Source: Acinetobacter larvae (GTDB lineage: Bacteria; Pseudomonadota; Gammaproteobacteria; Pseudomonadales; Moraxellaceae). Taken from it: a stretch of 64,000 nucleotides of DNA. The stretch is taken from assembly GCF_001704115.1 (NCBI RefSeq), contig NZ_CP016895.1, positions 2,542,001 through 2,606,000 of the forward strand, in the 5' to 3' direction. The notes under the pieces were generated by a model. The model was given only the letters and a program-made list of their open reading frames with translations, searched no databases and had not been told where the DNA came from. Positions 1-8,050 of this stretch are shown here, piece by piece. A program made the translations under genes and the position numbers. Positions within the stretch are counted from its first letter, which is position 1. Every line of letters begins with the position of its first letter.

Positions 1-146
1 CAGATGAATTCAATATATGTAAAATCATGCCATCAGGCAAAAGTCTTTGTTTAGCATTGCAGCAATTGATCACAGATCAAGCCACTACAATGCCTATTTG
101 GCTCCAGTTTAAATATTGCAACTGCAATGAGATAAATTGCAGTATG

Positions 147-788
147 CTAACTGGGACGATCAGGTGTATACATTTCTACGACTTCGCTAGCAGCATGCTC
201 TGGCAATTTATTTGCAGCCATACGCATATGATTCAACAAAGTACTTTGGTCAACTGCAACTTTTTGCCGTCCAACCGACAATGATGCAGGTACTAAACGT
301 ACAAATTCGAGCAGTTCCTGATAACTTAACTCACCTTCTTCATCATCATCGTCATCGGCAAATTCAACAGCTGCAACATCTTGCAAGTGTTCAATCCACT
401 CCTGTTCATCACGGCGAATATGCCCCGATGCCAAACCAAAACCGAGCACAACACCAGCACACCAATCGGCTAACGCTTGTACACGCTCTGCAAGACCATG
501 TTCATCATCTGGTAAAATCGGAAAAAAATCATAATCTTCTTCAGCAAATAAATGTGCCAAATCCTCAGCTTCTTCTGTCAACAAACGCAAGGCTTCATCC
601 GGAAGACTTGGAATATTTAAACTTGCTAAAATCATTTGCCATTGTTCAGCACTCGGTGCATCGGTTACACAGAGAATTCCCGTTAATAATCCATGGAGCT
701 CACTTGGACCACTAAGCTCATCAATAGTAGAAAAATTTTGTTGCCATTGTGTCCAACCAGAAATATCGTCTTGCATTCGTTTTTCCAA
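147..788 (-). CDS. UPF0149 family protein (YgfB-like)
   Basis: 213-residue soluble acidic protein of the UPF0149/YgfB-YecA family. Visible family signs are the N-terminal 'ELHGLLTGILC' segment (around residues 30-40), the central 'WCAGVVLGFGLASG' segment and an Asp/Glu-rich stretch 'FADDDDDEEGE' before the C-terminal helix. YgfB homologues sit next to zapA and the 6S RNA locus in gammaproteobacteria, as here, where the gene is divergent from the coiled-coil/zapA pair. Molecular function in this organism is not shown by the sequence. A downstream gene (pepP in many relatives) would lie to the left of the window and is not visible. Confidence 0.85.
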   Translation of the reverse strand: MEKRMQDDISGWTQWQQNFSTIDELSGPSELHGLLTGILCVTDAPSAEQWQMILASLNIPSLPDEALRLLTEEAEDLAHLFAEEDYDFFPILPDDEHGLAERVQALADWCAGVVLGFGLASGHIRRDEQEWIEHLQDVAAVEFADDDDDEEGELSYQELLEFVRLVPASLSVGRQKVAVDQSTLLNHMRMAANKLPEHAASEVVEMYTPDRPS

Positions 789-841
789 CCTCTATACTTC
801 TCTATATATTAACGTTGATTATGACTCTGTGCGACCATCTT

Positions 842-1393
842 ATGTTAGAACAATTAAAGTGTCTTCAAACGCATATTGAAGTATTAAAAACACGACTTGG
901 GCATTTAGACAGTGAAAACCAATCATTGCTCAAAGACAAAGCCAGCAGTGAACAACAGTCTGCTGCCCAAATCATGCAAAAAAATAGCATTATTACGCAG
1001 AAGCAAGATCAAATCGAAGAGCTCACTGAGAGTCTCGCCAAGCTTAAAGCTCAGCACCAACAACTCAATCATGATGCCACAGCACTTGCTGAACGTTATA
1101 GCCGTTTAGAAAAAAGTTGTACCGATTTGAAAAACCGCTTCCAAGAAATTTTAGCTGAACGTAATAGTTTAAGAACTTTAAAAGAACAATTACTGCATGA
1201 ACAACAACAAGCACAGCGACAAATTGCTGAGTTGCAACAAGATCGCGAACGCTTAGCTCAAAAAAATGATCAAGCTAAAAATAAAGTTGAAGCCATTATC
1301 CAACGCTTAGCCATTTTAGGCACAGAACAAGATCATCATGCGCAAGAAATTCAACAGCTTGCACATCCAACAGAATCTCATGAGGAAGTATAA
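842..1393 (+). CDS. coiled-coil protein upstream of zapA
   Basis: About 183 residues, almost entirely heptad-like and rich in Gln, Glu, Lys and Leu, so a long coiled coil is the main visible property; there is no signal peptide. The start at 842 (MLEQLKC) is preferred because the in-frame sequence further upstream is hydrophobic and lies in the divergent promoter region; 821 is an alternative ATG. It ends 2 nt before zapA, so the two genes are almost certainly co-transcribed. A short coiled-coil family (TIGR02449) occupies this place in relatives; this protein is longer. A ZapB-like structural role in division is plausible from position only. Confidence 0.7.
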   Translation: MLEQLKCLQTHIEVLKTRLGHLDSENQSLLKDKASSEQQSAAQIMQKNSIITQKQDQIEELTESLAKLKAQHQQLNHDATALAERYSRLEKSCTDLKNRFQEILAERNSLRTLKEQLLHEQQQAQRQIAELQQDRERLAQKNDQAKNKVEAIIQRLAILGTEQDHHAQEIQQLAHPTESHEEV

Positions 1394-1395
1394 GC

Positions 1396-1680
1396 ATGTC
1401 TGATGTCGTTACGGTAGAGCTCCGCCTAATCGAACAAACTTTTCGTCTGGCAACTTCTGCCGAGAAAAAAGCAGATCTTGAACGTGCCGGTCAACTATTA
1501 AATGAGAAATTCCAAGAATTTCGCCGTAAAGCACCCAATGTTGAACATAATAAACTGGTTATCATGGTGGGCTTAGAATTGATGCAGGAAGTTTTAAGCA
1601 TGAATCGCTCACTACAAGAATATTCTCATTGCGAGCGCTTGTTAGCCGATATTATTGATGATGTAGAAAAAATCATTTAA
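1396..1680 (+). CDS. zapA: Cell division protein ZapA
   Basis: 94 residues, the usual ZapA length. The N-terminal 'VTVELRLIEQTFRLATS' region matches the ZapA globular domain and the second half is a coiled coil ('ELMQEVLSMNRSLQEY'). ZapA binds and bundles FtsZ filaments at the division ring in the cytoplasm. A purine-rich ribosome-binding site (GAGGAAG, 1382-1388) lies inside the end of the upstream gene, showing translational coupling. The downstream 6S RNA gene is the conserved zapA-ssrS arrangement. Confidence 0.93.
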   Translation: MSDVVTVELRLIEQTFRLATSAEKKADLERAGQLLNEKFQEFRRKAPNVEHNKLVIMVGLELMQEVLSMNRSLQEYSHCERLLADIIDDVEKII

Positions 1681-1747
1681 ATGATTTTTGTTTGTACGAT
1701 CAGTTAATGATTCCATCATTTTTATGCTCTGAATCAAGATTATCGAT

Positions 1748-1775
1748 TTGCTAATACAGCGAGTTTGGTTATACT
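1748..1775 (+). promoter_or_regulatory. Sigma-70 promoter of the 6S RNA gene
   Basis: A TTGCTA -35 (1748-1753) and a TATACT -10 (1770-1775) are separated by 16 bp. The predicted transcription start, about 1782, coincides with the 5' end expected from alignment to known 6S RNA. Confidence 0.6.
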
Positions 1776-1781
1776 CAATAT

Positions 1782-1964
1782 AACTCTGGGATGTACGCCA
1801 GTGGGTCAAATTCCCCTGAGCCGATATCTACATCTTAGGATGCGATCTGTGTGTTTAGAGTGTATGCCTACCTCGAGTAGGAAACCCAGCAAATACACGT
1901 CGTGTCCACCTTGAACTTTAGGGTTCAAGGGTAATGACATACAGCGGCATCCTGGAGCTATATT
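1782..1964 (+). ncRNA. ssrS: 6S RNA
   Basis: The region carries the 6S RNA hallmarks known from E. coli: the 5' closing strand 'ctctgggatgt', the conserved 'ccctgagccgatat' block (1814-1827), the 'caccttgaac' / 'gggttcaaggg' stem near the 3' side, and the terminal 'gcggcatcctggag' strand that pairs with the 5' end. Length is about 183 nt, typical of the family, and it directly follows zapA. 6S RNA binds sigma-70 RNA polymerase and represses promoters in stationary phase. The usual downstream ygfA gene is missing and an integrase follows instead. Confidence 0.93.
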
Positions 1965-2104
1965 TTTTATAATAAAAACAATAACTTGAATTAAATAAGT
2001 ATTTCGCAAAAATATACTTCTTGCTTAATTTCTCAATAAATATACCATTAATAGACCGCAAAAATCTTGCTATGTATCGCTTCGTATTGCTACGGGTTGT
2101 TAAA

Positions 2105-3454
2105 ATGCCTCATGAGAAACTAACTAAAACTTTTATTGATTCTATAGATTTATCACCAACAAAGCAGATTCTGTATAGAGATACTGTCACTATTGGCTTT
2201 GGTATATGCGTTGGTGGTGTTAAAAGTTATTTTGTAGAAAAGAAAATGCCAAACGGCAAACCTAAACGTAAGGTTATCGGCAAGCATGGTGTATATACAC
2301 TTGAGCAAGCACGCACAATTGCCAAGCAACTACTCATTGATATGGATAATGGTATAGACCCTGTTGAAGAAAAAAGAAAGGCTAAGGCAGATACAATTGC
2401 CCAAGATAATCTAGAAAAGTCTATTCCGAGTCTATTTGAAGCTTTTGAAAACTACAAAGCCAACAAGGAACTTGCAGAAAGAACTTTATTATCATATACG
2501 AATTGCATAGAAAATTATTTTGTCGACTGGAAAGATTTAAAAATTACCAAGCTCACTGAAAAAATGGTGCGCGACAAACATAAAATAATTTCAGATTCGA
2601 CATCAGGTAAGGCTCAAGCCAACTTAAGCATGAAGTTATTATCAGCTCTCTTTAATTATTCAAAAAAATACTACATTGATGATTCTGGTAAAAATATAAT
2701 CACATCTGATAACCCAGTAAAAATTCTCTATGAATTGAAATCATGGAATAAAGTTAAACGTAGAAAAACTTATATTCGTGCAGATCAGCAATCTGACTGG
2801 GCTATGGCTGTTGCAACAACGCAATGGGTCGGTCACCAAAATAATGATATGTTCGCCTATACCAATCTGGATTTCTTGTTTTTAATCGCTTTAACTGGCT
2901 TTCGCCGTGATGAAGCCGAGCGGATCGAATGGTCCAAGGTAGATTTGAAATATGGCACCATTACTGTTACTGACACTAAAAATGGCGAGGATTTAACTTT
3001 GCCAATCGGCGATACCCTGCTGCATATTTTAAAAGAACGTAAAAAGCGCTCAACCTCTAAATATGTTTTCCCTGGACGTAATGCTGATTCACACCTAACT
3101 GATCGGCGTATTGCTAGAGCCAAGGTGGCTGAGAAATCAGGCATAACGTTCACCTATCACGATCTACGCCGTACATTTAGTTCAATCGCGAATAGTCTAG
3201 CCATCGGCAGCTATACCATTAAGCGCCTAATTAACCATACCGTCGAAGATAACTCGCATGACGTAACCGATGGTTATGTTCAGGTTCCATTTGATGATTT
3301 ACGCAAAGCAATGAATATGATTGAAGATGTCGTTTTGCCCGAACAAGTAAAGGTCTTAATCGAGAATAGGCTTTATATCAAAGATGGTGAAACACGGAAT
3401 GCGCAACAATATTGGGATGACCATGTGAACAAACTGGTAGCTTCATTTGGTTGA
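2105..3454 (+). CDS. Tyrosine recombinase (phage/island integrase)
   Basis: About 449 residues, the size of P4-type island integrases. An N-terminal DUF4102-like arm-binding segment ('GFGICVGGVKSYFVEK', then 'LEQARTIAKQLLIDMDNGIDP') is followed by a core-binding region and the catalytic domain. With the start at 2105 the catalytic residues are Arg267 in 'TGFRRDE', His352/Arg355 in 'HDLRRTF', His378 in 'LINHT' and Tyr391 in 'VTDGYVQ', so the enzyme looks intact. ATG 2105 (MPHEKLT) is preferred because the longer frame starts with a TTG and has no family similarity. It reads away from the 6S RNA gene, suggesting integration at or near the ssrS 3' end. Confidence 0.92.
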   Translation: MPHEKLTKTFIDSIDLSPTKQILYRDTVTIGFGICVGGVKSYFVEKKMPNGKPKRKVIGKHGVYTLEQARTIAKQLLIDMDNGIDPVEEKRKAKADTIAQDNLEKSIPSLFEAFENYKANKELAERTLLSYTNCIENYFVDWKDLKITKLTEKMVRDKHKIISDSTSGKAQANLSMKLLSALFNYSKKYYIDDSGKNIITSDNPVKILYELKSWNKVKRRKTYIRADQQSDWAMAVATTQWVGHQNNDMFAYTNLDFLFLIALTGFRRDEAERIEWSKVDLKYGTITVTDTKNGEDLTLPIGDTLLHILKERKKRSTSKYVFPGRNADSHLTDRRIARAKVAEKSGITFTYHDLRRTFSSIANSLAIGSYTIKRLINHTVEDNSHDVTDGYVQVPFDDLRKAMNMIEDVVLPEQVKVLIENRLYIKDGETRNAQQYWDDHVNKLVASFG

Positions 3455-3513
3455 CAAATCCCATTTTTAGTCCTAAGTCTTGGTTGACAAATTAGATATT
3501 TAGTCTTAATTCA
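3448..3513 (+). repeat. Two-unit 33-bp tandem repeat after integrase
   Basis: Two adjacent 33-bp units begin 'tggttgacaaat' (3448 and 3481) and share about three quarters of their bases, including 'tttagtc' and 'taa'. The first unit contains the integrase stop codon. They could be arm-type recombinase sites or leftover direct repeats; the sequence alone does not decide. Confidence 0.6.
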
Positions 3514-3543
3514 AGTTTTAGTATCAAATTTCCGAGTAAGTTG

Positions 3544-3589
3544 ATGTCGGCAATACCGACATTAGGTCAGCGTAAACTCTCGCTGACCT
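3544..3589. repeat. Two adjacent hairpins between integrase and cargo cassette
   Basis: Hairpin one has 7-bp arms 'atgtcgg'/'ccgacat' (3544-3562). Hairpin two has 9-bp arms 'aggtcagcg'/'cgctgacct' (3564-3589). Neither is followed by a good T-run, so they are only weak terminator candidates. They separate the integrase from a small minus-strand reading frame. Confidence 0.45.
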
Positions 3590-3602
3590 TGATTTACTCA
3601 GA

Positions 3603-3695
3603 CTACGCCTTGCTCAATCGCCGTGCATCAGCTTCATGCTTGTCAGTCTCAACAATGGTGTCATCCTCTATTGGTATAACATAAATAAAAGTCAT
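3603..3695 (-). CDS. Small 30-residue reading frame, function unknown
   Basis: A 30-residue frame starts 'MTFIYVIPIEDD' and ends 'ARRLSKA'. Its balanced composition and acidic middle look protein-like rather than random, and it lies between the integrase and the cargo cassette on the opposite strand. I do not recognise a family. It could be a phage-derived small protein or the end of a degraded gene. Confidence 0.35.
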   Translation of the reverse strand: MTFIYVIPIEDDTIVETDKHEADARRLSKA

Positions 3696-3768
3696 ACGAA
3701 TTAGTGAGATGAACTGGTCATTTTTTGTGTACTATAAAAAATAGAGCAATAAATAGAAGGATAATACT

Positions 3769-4119
3769 ATGGCAGGCGGATCGCAGATCATTATTGATGA
3801 AAATGGGATTACCATCATCACTCCTCGAAAATTTGAGGTAAAAGCTGGACAGCATGTTTTTGAGGGAGGAGAAAAAGTTAACATCCCTGCTATTCAGCTT
3901 CCTGTTCTAGGAGATACAAACAAATATAATTTGAGGTATCTAATGAAAGATAAAAATGGTGTTATTTTTTCTAATCACAAATATGCAGCATTTTTACCCA
4001 ATGGAAATATTGTAGAAGGTGTTACAGATGATAAAGGATATACTGAATTCTTTGAAACAGTCCAATCAGATGATATAGAAATACATTTATTCAAAAATGA
4101 ACAAATTGATATTAAATAA
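3769..4119 (+). CDS. Detached VgrG C-terminal tail with TTR-like domain (T6SS spike fragment/adaptor)
   Basis: 116 residues. Residues 1-35 ('GGSQIIIDENGITIITP', 'FEVKAGQHVFEGG') match the end of the DUF2345 region of Acinetobacter-type VgrG proteins, where short beta repeats form the spike tip. The rest ('YNLRYLMKDKNG', 'NGNIVEGVTDDKGYTEFF') fits a transthyretin-like extension used by some VgrG proteins to carry effectors. The gp27/gp5-like body of VgrG is absent, yet the frame has its own ATG and an AGAAGGA ribosome-binding site (3756-3762). It ends 3 nt before the next gene. It may be a relic of a truncated vgrG or a working stand-alone adaptor for the cargo protein. Confidence 0.65.
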   Translation: MAGGSQIIIDENGITIITPRKFEVKAGQHVFEGGEKVNIPAIQLPVLGDTNKYNLRYLMKDKNGVIFSNHKYAAFLPNGNIVEGVTDDKGYTEFFETVQSDDIEIHLFKNEQIDIK

Positions 4120-4121
4120 TT

Positions 4122-5369
4122 ATGAAAGCTTATTATCCATACGTTGTATTAAAAACAAATGTTGATATAAAATACTTAAAGTATAGTTTCCAAATATACA
4201 ACTCAGTTACTAACAAAGTAGTATCTAGTTTCCCTTTGCCACCCAAGCTACCAACGAGCAATAACTTTAAAAAAGTTGGAGCAAATTTATATAAAACTGA
4301 ACATATAAAATTAGATAATACTCAAATAAATGAAAAGTCTATAGGAGACTACGTAATAAATTTTAAGCTCTATAAGTTAAGTCTTTCAGGAAAAGAGTTA
4401 CTCGTATGGGATAGTGTTATCCCCGAAAGAGTAGATAATTATTCAACACCAGCCTTTAACGCCGCAATTAAACCAGTTGAATTTAATACAACAACTTTCC
4501 CCACACAGGTTGTACTTGATGGAGATCTTAAAAACACCATTGAATTAAGTCTGAATAAAAATAGAATTTTTCAATGTATTGATCCTGGATGTCGACCCGG
4601 TGAACCTAAAGACCCTTTTACTAAAAAGCAAATAGAAGCTGGATTACAAGCAAGGTTAAATAATCCTTTTCCAGTTCAAGATCGTACCTCCTTATGTGGT
4701 CCAGCAGCATACTTTTTTTGCTTGGTTAACTTAAGTCCATCAAGCTATAAGATGGCTGTAAAGCGTTTATGGGAAACTGGAAAAGCAGATATAGGAAAAT
4801 TATCCATAAAACCATTTAACGATGGATGTAGACGAGTTAGAAATTTTTATAACAAAAATGGTCAACCTAAAATTCCTCCTATAGATTGGATTACTTTAGC
4901 AAGTTTACGAGAATCAGAAAATATACTGCTGAAACTAAATGATCCTGATCAGGAAATTGCAGGCATAACAACATGGGGGGACTTATTTAACTGGTTTAAG
5001 AAATCTAACTTTAGAGGCTTGAAAAAGTATCCTTTCTACGGAAATGGATATAATACAATATTAATTGATGAAATTAATAAGTATGCAGGTCAAGACTATT
5101 ATGTTGTTTCATTAATATCTGCAAGTATTTTAAGAGGCGGAGGAAGTTCTGGAACAAAACTACCTGATCATTGGATTGTTTGGACTGACCAACTTAGAGA
5201 TACACAAGGTATCCCTATAAAAGCTTTGACAGAACCATTTAATACAAAAGTTAAATTAAAAATGTTTTCATGGGGAGATCATGAACAATTACTGAAAGAT
5301 GATATCTCATATTACAAATTCATGAAAAATTTATTTTTTTCATTTATAGTTAAAAAGGAAAATTTTTAA
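4122..5369 (+). CDS. Putative T6SS cargo effector with papain/C39-like cysteine peptidase fold
   Basis: 415 residues, no signal peptide or membrane segment. Residues 1 to about 140 look beta-rich, suitable for recruitment by the preceding VgrG tail. The second half carries a Cys-His signature: Cys192 in 'TSLCGPAAYFF' and His350 in 'LPDHWIVWTD', the pattern of papain-like and C39-like cysteine peptidases or amidases. The third catalytic residue is not certain. The gene lies 2 nt after the VgrG tail gene and overlaps the next gene by one base (TAATG). A lipoprotein immunity gene behind it suggests the target is in the periplasm, for instance peptidoglycan. Substrate and activity are inference; I do not recognise a named effector. 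Confidence 0.6.
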   Translation: MKAYYPYVVLKTNVDIKYLKYSFQIYNSVTNKVVSSFPLPPKLPTSNNFKKVGANLYKTEHIKLDNTQINEKSIGDYVINFKLYKLSLSGKELLVWDSVIPERVDNYSTPAFNAAIKPVEFNTTTFPTQVVLDGDLKNTIELSLNKNRIFQCIDPGCRPGEPKDPFTKKQIEAGLQARLNNPFPVQDRTSLCGPAAYFFCLVNLSPSSYKMAVKRLWETGKADIGKLSIKPFNDGCRRVRNFYNKNGQPKIPPIDWITLASLRESENILLKLNDPDQEIAGITTWGDLFNWFKKSNFRGLKKYPFYGNGYNTILIDEINKYAGQDYYVVSLISASILRGGGSSGTKLPDHWIVWTDQLRDTQGIPIKALTEPFNTKVKLKMFSWGDHEQLLKDDISYYKFMKNLFFSFIVKKENF

Positions 5370-5722
5370 TGCGTAAAATATATTTATTTACAATAATATT
5401 TTCAATCTTTTTATATGGTTGTGGACGTAAATATGAAATACACCCCCTTGAATTACCTAATGCTTACACAGGGAAGTCATACAGCCAAACTGTAACCATA
5501 TCAGGCGGAAAGGTTATAGATAAAAACTTTATTTTAAAAACAAATTTTCCCGAAGATATGGGATTAAAAATTCAGACAGTTAACGATCTCGATGGATATA
5601 ATGTTTTTAAAATTGAAGGTATACCAAAATATAAAGGTAACTATATTGTAACCGTCTATGCTGAATTTTTTGGCGGTGGCAATAATGAAATTAAAAAAAC
5701 GTATAAATTTACAGTTGAATGA
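5369..5722 (+). CDS. Putative lipoprotein immunity protein for the cargo effector
   Basis: 117 residues with a short charged N-terminus, a hydrophobic stretch and a lipobox 'LYGC' (Cys18), so it should be a periplasm-facing lipoprotein. The mature part has Ig-like features ('LPNAYTGKSYSQTVTISGG', 'YNVFKIEGIPKYKGNYIVTV'), as in He_PIG-type domains. Its start overlaps the effector stop by one base, the tight coupling typical of effector-immunity pairs. It is very AT-rich, like the two genes before it, which suggests the three were acquired together. Confidence 0.6.
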   Translation: MRKIYLFTIIFSIFLYGCGRKYEIHPLELPNAYTGKSYSQTVTISGGKVIDKNFILKTNFPEDMGLKIQTVNDLDGYNVFKIEGIPKYKGNYIVTVYAEFFGGGNNEIKKTYKFTVE

Positions 5723-5792
5723 TAGAAAATATATTTTACAAGTTCTAATATTAATCAAGAACTCCTAAAATCTACATAACAAATTTTATATG

Positions 5793-7533
5793 AAGAGGCT
5801 GTCCCATTAACTCAATGGGGCGGCTTTTTGTTTAAGTCATCTTCATTTTCACCATATTCTTTTTTGATCCTTAAAATATTTTTATTATTCCTCTTTTTAC
5901 TTCTAAAAGTAAAAATGCAGCCTTTTAAGCTGCCATTTTCATCATATTGTGTGCTAAAGCATGTAATCCAAACTCTAAATTCACTTTTCGCATCCCTCTA
6001 AGCGTGAATCTCTTAAAGCCTCGATTCGACTTTATATGTCCAAACACCGGTTCAACTTCTATACTTCGTCGCTTACGCTTTTCGATTCCTTCTTCACTTA
6101 GTAAGCGTTCATACATTAACGTCCTGTAATGCTCTAAATGATGGTTTCTCTCAATTCGTCTATTGCCCTGGCTCTTATGGCAGCTACTTCTAAGCGGGCA
6201 TCCTTCGCATCGCTGTGCCTCATAAATACTGATATGTTGAATGAATCCACTACTGGTTTTTGTTTGTTTATCTTTGATCTTCGTCATATGTTGTCCCATT
6301 GGGCAAACATAATAGTCATCAATCGCGTTGTAATGTAGATATTGCTTATTTTTTAAATTCTGTTTGGCTTTTTTACCACGTTGTTGACGACGTTCTAAGT
6401 CAAAGGTGCTGTATTTGATATACGCTAATAACCCTTGCTGTTCTAAATATTGATAGTTTTCCTCACTACCATAACCTGCATCAGCGGTAATAACTTCAAG
6501 TTCTTGAAACTGTTCTTCGCCATAAAGTTCACGCATTTGCTCTAAATGGGGCTTTAATGTAGGAAAGTCATTACTATTTTGATGCACGCTATAATTAACA
6601 ATTACCTGATTTTCAGTGCTTATTTGAACATTATAACCAGCCTTAAGTTGACCATTTTTCATATGGTCTTCCTTCATCCGCATGAAAGTTGCATCATGGT
6701 CAGTCTTGCTATACGAATTGCGCCCATCAAGGATCTTTTCTTTTTCTTCGTAGTCTATTAGTCGATTCTTAAAGTTTTTTTTTACCGCACCTAATTTCTT
6801 TTTAGTCGCTTGATCCGGTTGAATCGAATGTTCATTCAAACGATCATCTATCGCTTTTAAAACTTGATCTATCGTATGCGATGATATTTCTGTGATTTCA
6901 AGCTTACTCGGTTCTTGATCGCCAACTTCGATTTGGTGAGCATACTTCCATAGTTCATCTAGCTGTTTAAGCATCTTAGCTTTGTTGGTTTTAATTGCAT
7001 TACCCCACACAAAGGTGTAGCGATTGGCTTGTGCCTCAAGTTTGGTGCCATCTGTGTAAATCTCTTTTAAAGTAATGACTCCTTCTTCAGCTAACATCAA
7101 TACGATCTGTTTGAATATGTCTTTAAAGCATTGCTCTAACTTTGAATTTCTAAAGCGATTAATCGTATTGTGATCAATAATGGTCATATTGCTTAACCAC
7201 ATGAAATTAATATTTTCACGTAGAGCTTTTTCGATTTTACGAGAGGAATAGGTATTGGTCATATAAGCGTAGACCATGATTTTAAGCATGAGTAGTGGGT
7301 GATAACCTGGTCGACCAGATTCATCATACGCATTTACTAATGGGCTACTGTCAATTTGATCCAATACTTTATTCACTAAGCGAACAGGGTGTTTCTCAGG
7401 AATCAAGTCATCAAAGCTATGAGGAATTAAGTGAAGTTGGTTTTGGTGATATGTCTTTATAGCCATCTTAAATATCCTTTTTTAAGATGGCTTAATTATA
7501 CAGCAAAAAGGCTGCCTTTTGAGACAGCCTCTT
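5793..7533. mobile_element. IS1182-like insertion sequence
   Basis: Terminal inverted repeats 'aagaggctgtc' at 5793-5803 and, reversed, at 7523-7533 enclose one transposase gene. Length is about 1.74 kb. No convincing target duplication is visible. It separates the effector-immunity cassette from the phage lysis genes. Confidence 0.85.
5925..7466 (-). CDS. IS1182-like transposase
   Basis: 513 residues. The N-terminal part ('FDDLIPEKHPVRLVNKVLD', 'GRPGYHPLLMLKIMVYAY') matches the DUF772 helical domain of IS1182/IS5-type transposases. A DDE domain follows ('EIYTDGTKLEA', 'VITADAGYGSEEN', 'EPVFGHIKSNRGF'), with Cys residues typical of the IS1182 group in the middle ('CEGCPLRSSCHKS'). The frame is complete and presumably active. 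Confidence 0.93.
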   Translation of the reverse strand: MAIKTYHQNQLHLIPHSFDDLIPEKHPVRLVNKVLDQIDSSPLVNAYDESGRPGYHPLLMLKIMVYAYMTNTYSSRKIEKALRENINFMWLSNMTIIDHNTINRFRNSKLEQCFKDIFKQIVLMLAEEGVITLKEIYTDGTKLEAQANRYTFVWGNAIKTNKAKMLKQLDELWKYAHQIEVGDQEPSKLEITEISSHTIDQVLKAIDDRLNEHSIQPDQATKKKLGAVKKNFKNRLIDYEEKEKILDGRNSYSKTDHDATFMRMKEDHMKNGQLKAGYNVQISTENQVIVNYSVHQNSNDFPTLKPHLEQMRELYGEEQFQELEVITADAGYGSEENYQYLEQQGLLAYIKYSTFDLERRQQRGKKAKQNLKNKQYLHYNAIDDYYVCPMGQHMTKIKDKQTKTSSGFIQHISIYEAQRCEGCPLRSSCHKSQGNRRIERNHHLEHYRTLMYERLLSEEGIEKRKRRSIEVEPVFGHIKSNRGFKRFTLRGMRKVNLEFGLHALAHNMMKMAA

Positions 7534-7542
7534 TGATTACTC

Positions 7543-7824
7543 TTACTCAACCACCGCCCCATGCCTCGCCTTACACTCGTTATATTTAATGACAACATCC
7601 ACAGCCCAAAGAATCACGGCGCTAGCCTGCCCTGATTCTAACTTTTGCAGATCAGGGCAAGGTGTGAGTAGATTAGCTGGAATCGACGGCGATAAGACTG
7701 TTGATTGCTGACACGCCGTCATCATCAAAACAAGTGTTGAGATAAACAGGACGATCAATGATCTTTTGCACTTCACGCGTAACGGTTTCTGTTTTGACTC
7801 GTTGCTCGGATTTGAGTTTTTCAT
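7543..7824 (-). CDS. Rz1-like outer-membrane spanin lipoprotein
   Basis: 93 residues with a charged start, a hydrophobic segment and a lipobox 'MMTAC' (Cys38), then a short Pro-containing mature part. It begins inside the Rz-like gene in another frame (overlap 7673-7824), the classic embedded Rz/Rz1 arrangement of phage spanins. Together with the inner-membrane partner it would fuse the two membranes at the last step of phage lysis. A decayed relative of its C-terminus lies at 16378-16455, next to lysC. Confidence 0.8.
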   Translation of the reverse strand: MKNSNPSNESKQKPLRVKCKRSLIVLFISTLVLMMTACQQSTVLSPSIPANLLTPCPDLQKLESGQASAVILWAVDVVIKYNECKARHGAVVE

Positions 7825-8050
7825 AGTCGGCGCTCGCTTGATTGAGTTTGTTTTGTTGGTCGGCTATAGCTTTGGCATTGTCAGAATGAATCTTGTCGAT
7901 TTTGGCTGTGCACGCTGCCTCAGCCTTACGCAACTCACCTGCCAAATGATTGGTATAGGCCAATTGCCCTAAGCAGATAAAAGAAAGGACCGCGATTGCG
8001 ATCCAGTGTTTGTATTTCCAAATCAGGTACCAATTCATCGCCCACCCCAC
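7673..8050 (-). CDS. Rz-like inner-membrane spanin
   Basis: 125 residues: one N-terminal membrane segment ('WIAIAVLSFICLGQLAY') and then a long periplasmic coiled coil ('CTAKIDKIHSDNAKAIADQQNKL', shown here only as its start and end). Size and layout fit i-spanins. It overlaps the endolysin stop by 16 bp upstream and contains the Rz1-like start in another frame, giving an endolysin-Rz-Rz1 lysis operon on the minus strand. Confidence 0.8.
   Translation of the reverse strand: MGWAMNWYLIWKYKHWIAIAVLSFICLGQLAYTNHLAGELRKAEAACTAKIDKIHSDNAKAIADQQNKLNQASADYEKLKSEQRVKTETVTREVQKIIDRPVYLNTCFDDDGVSAINSLIAVDSS

Noticed and set aside
1..146. Possible start of a minus-strand gene running off the left edge (pepP expected by synteny)
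   Set aside because: Only a few codons could be inside the window and none identify the protein.
3448..3513. CRISPR-like repeats
   Set aside because: Only two adjacent imperfect units, no spacers and no cas genes.
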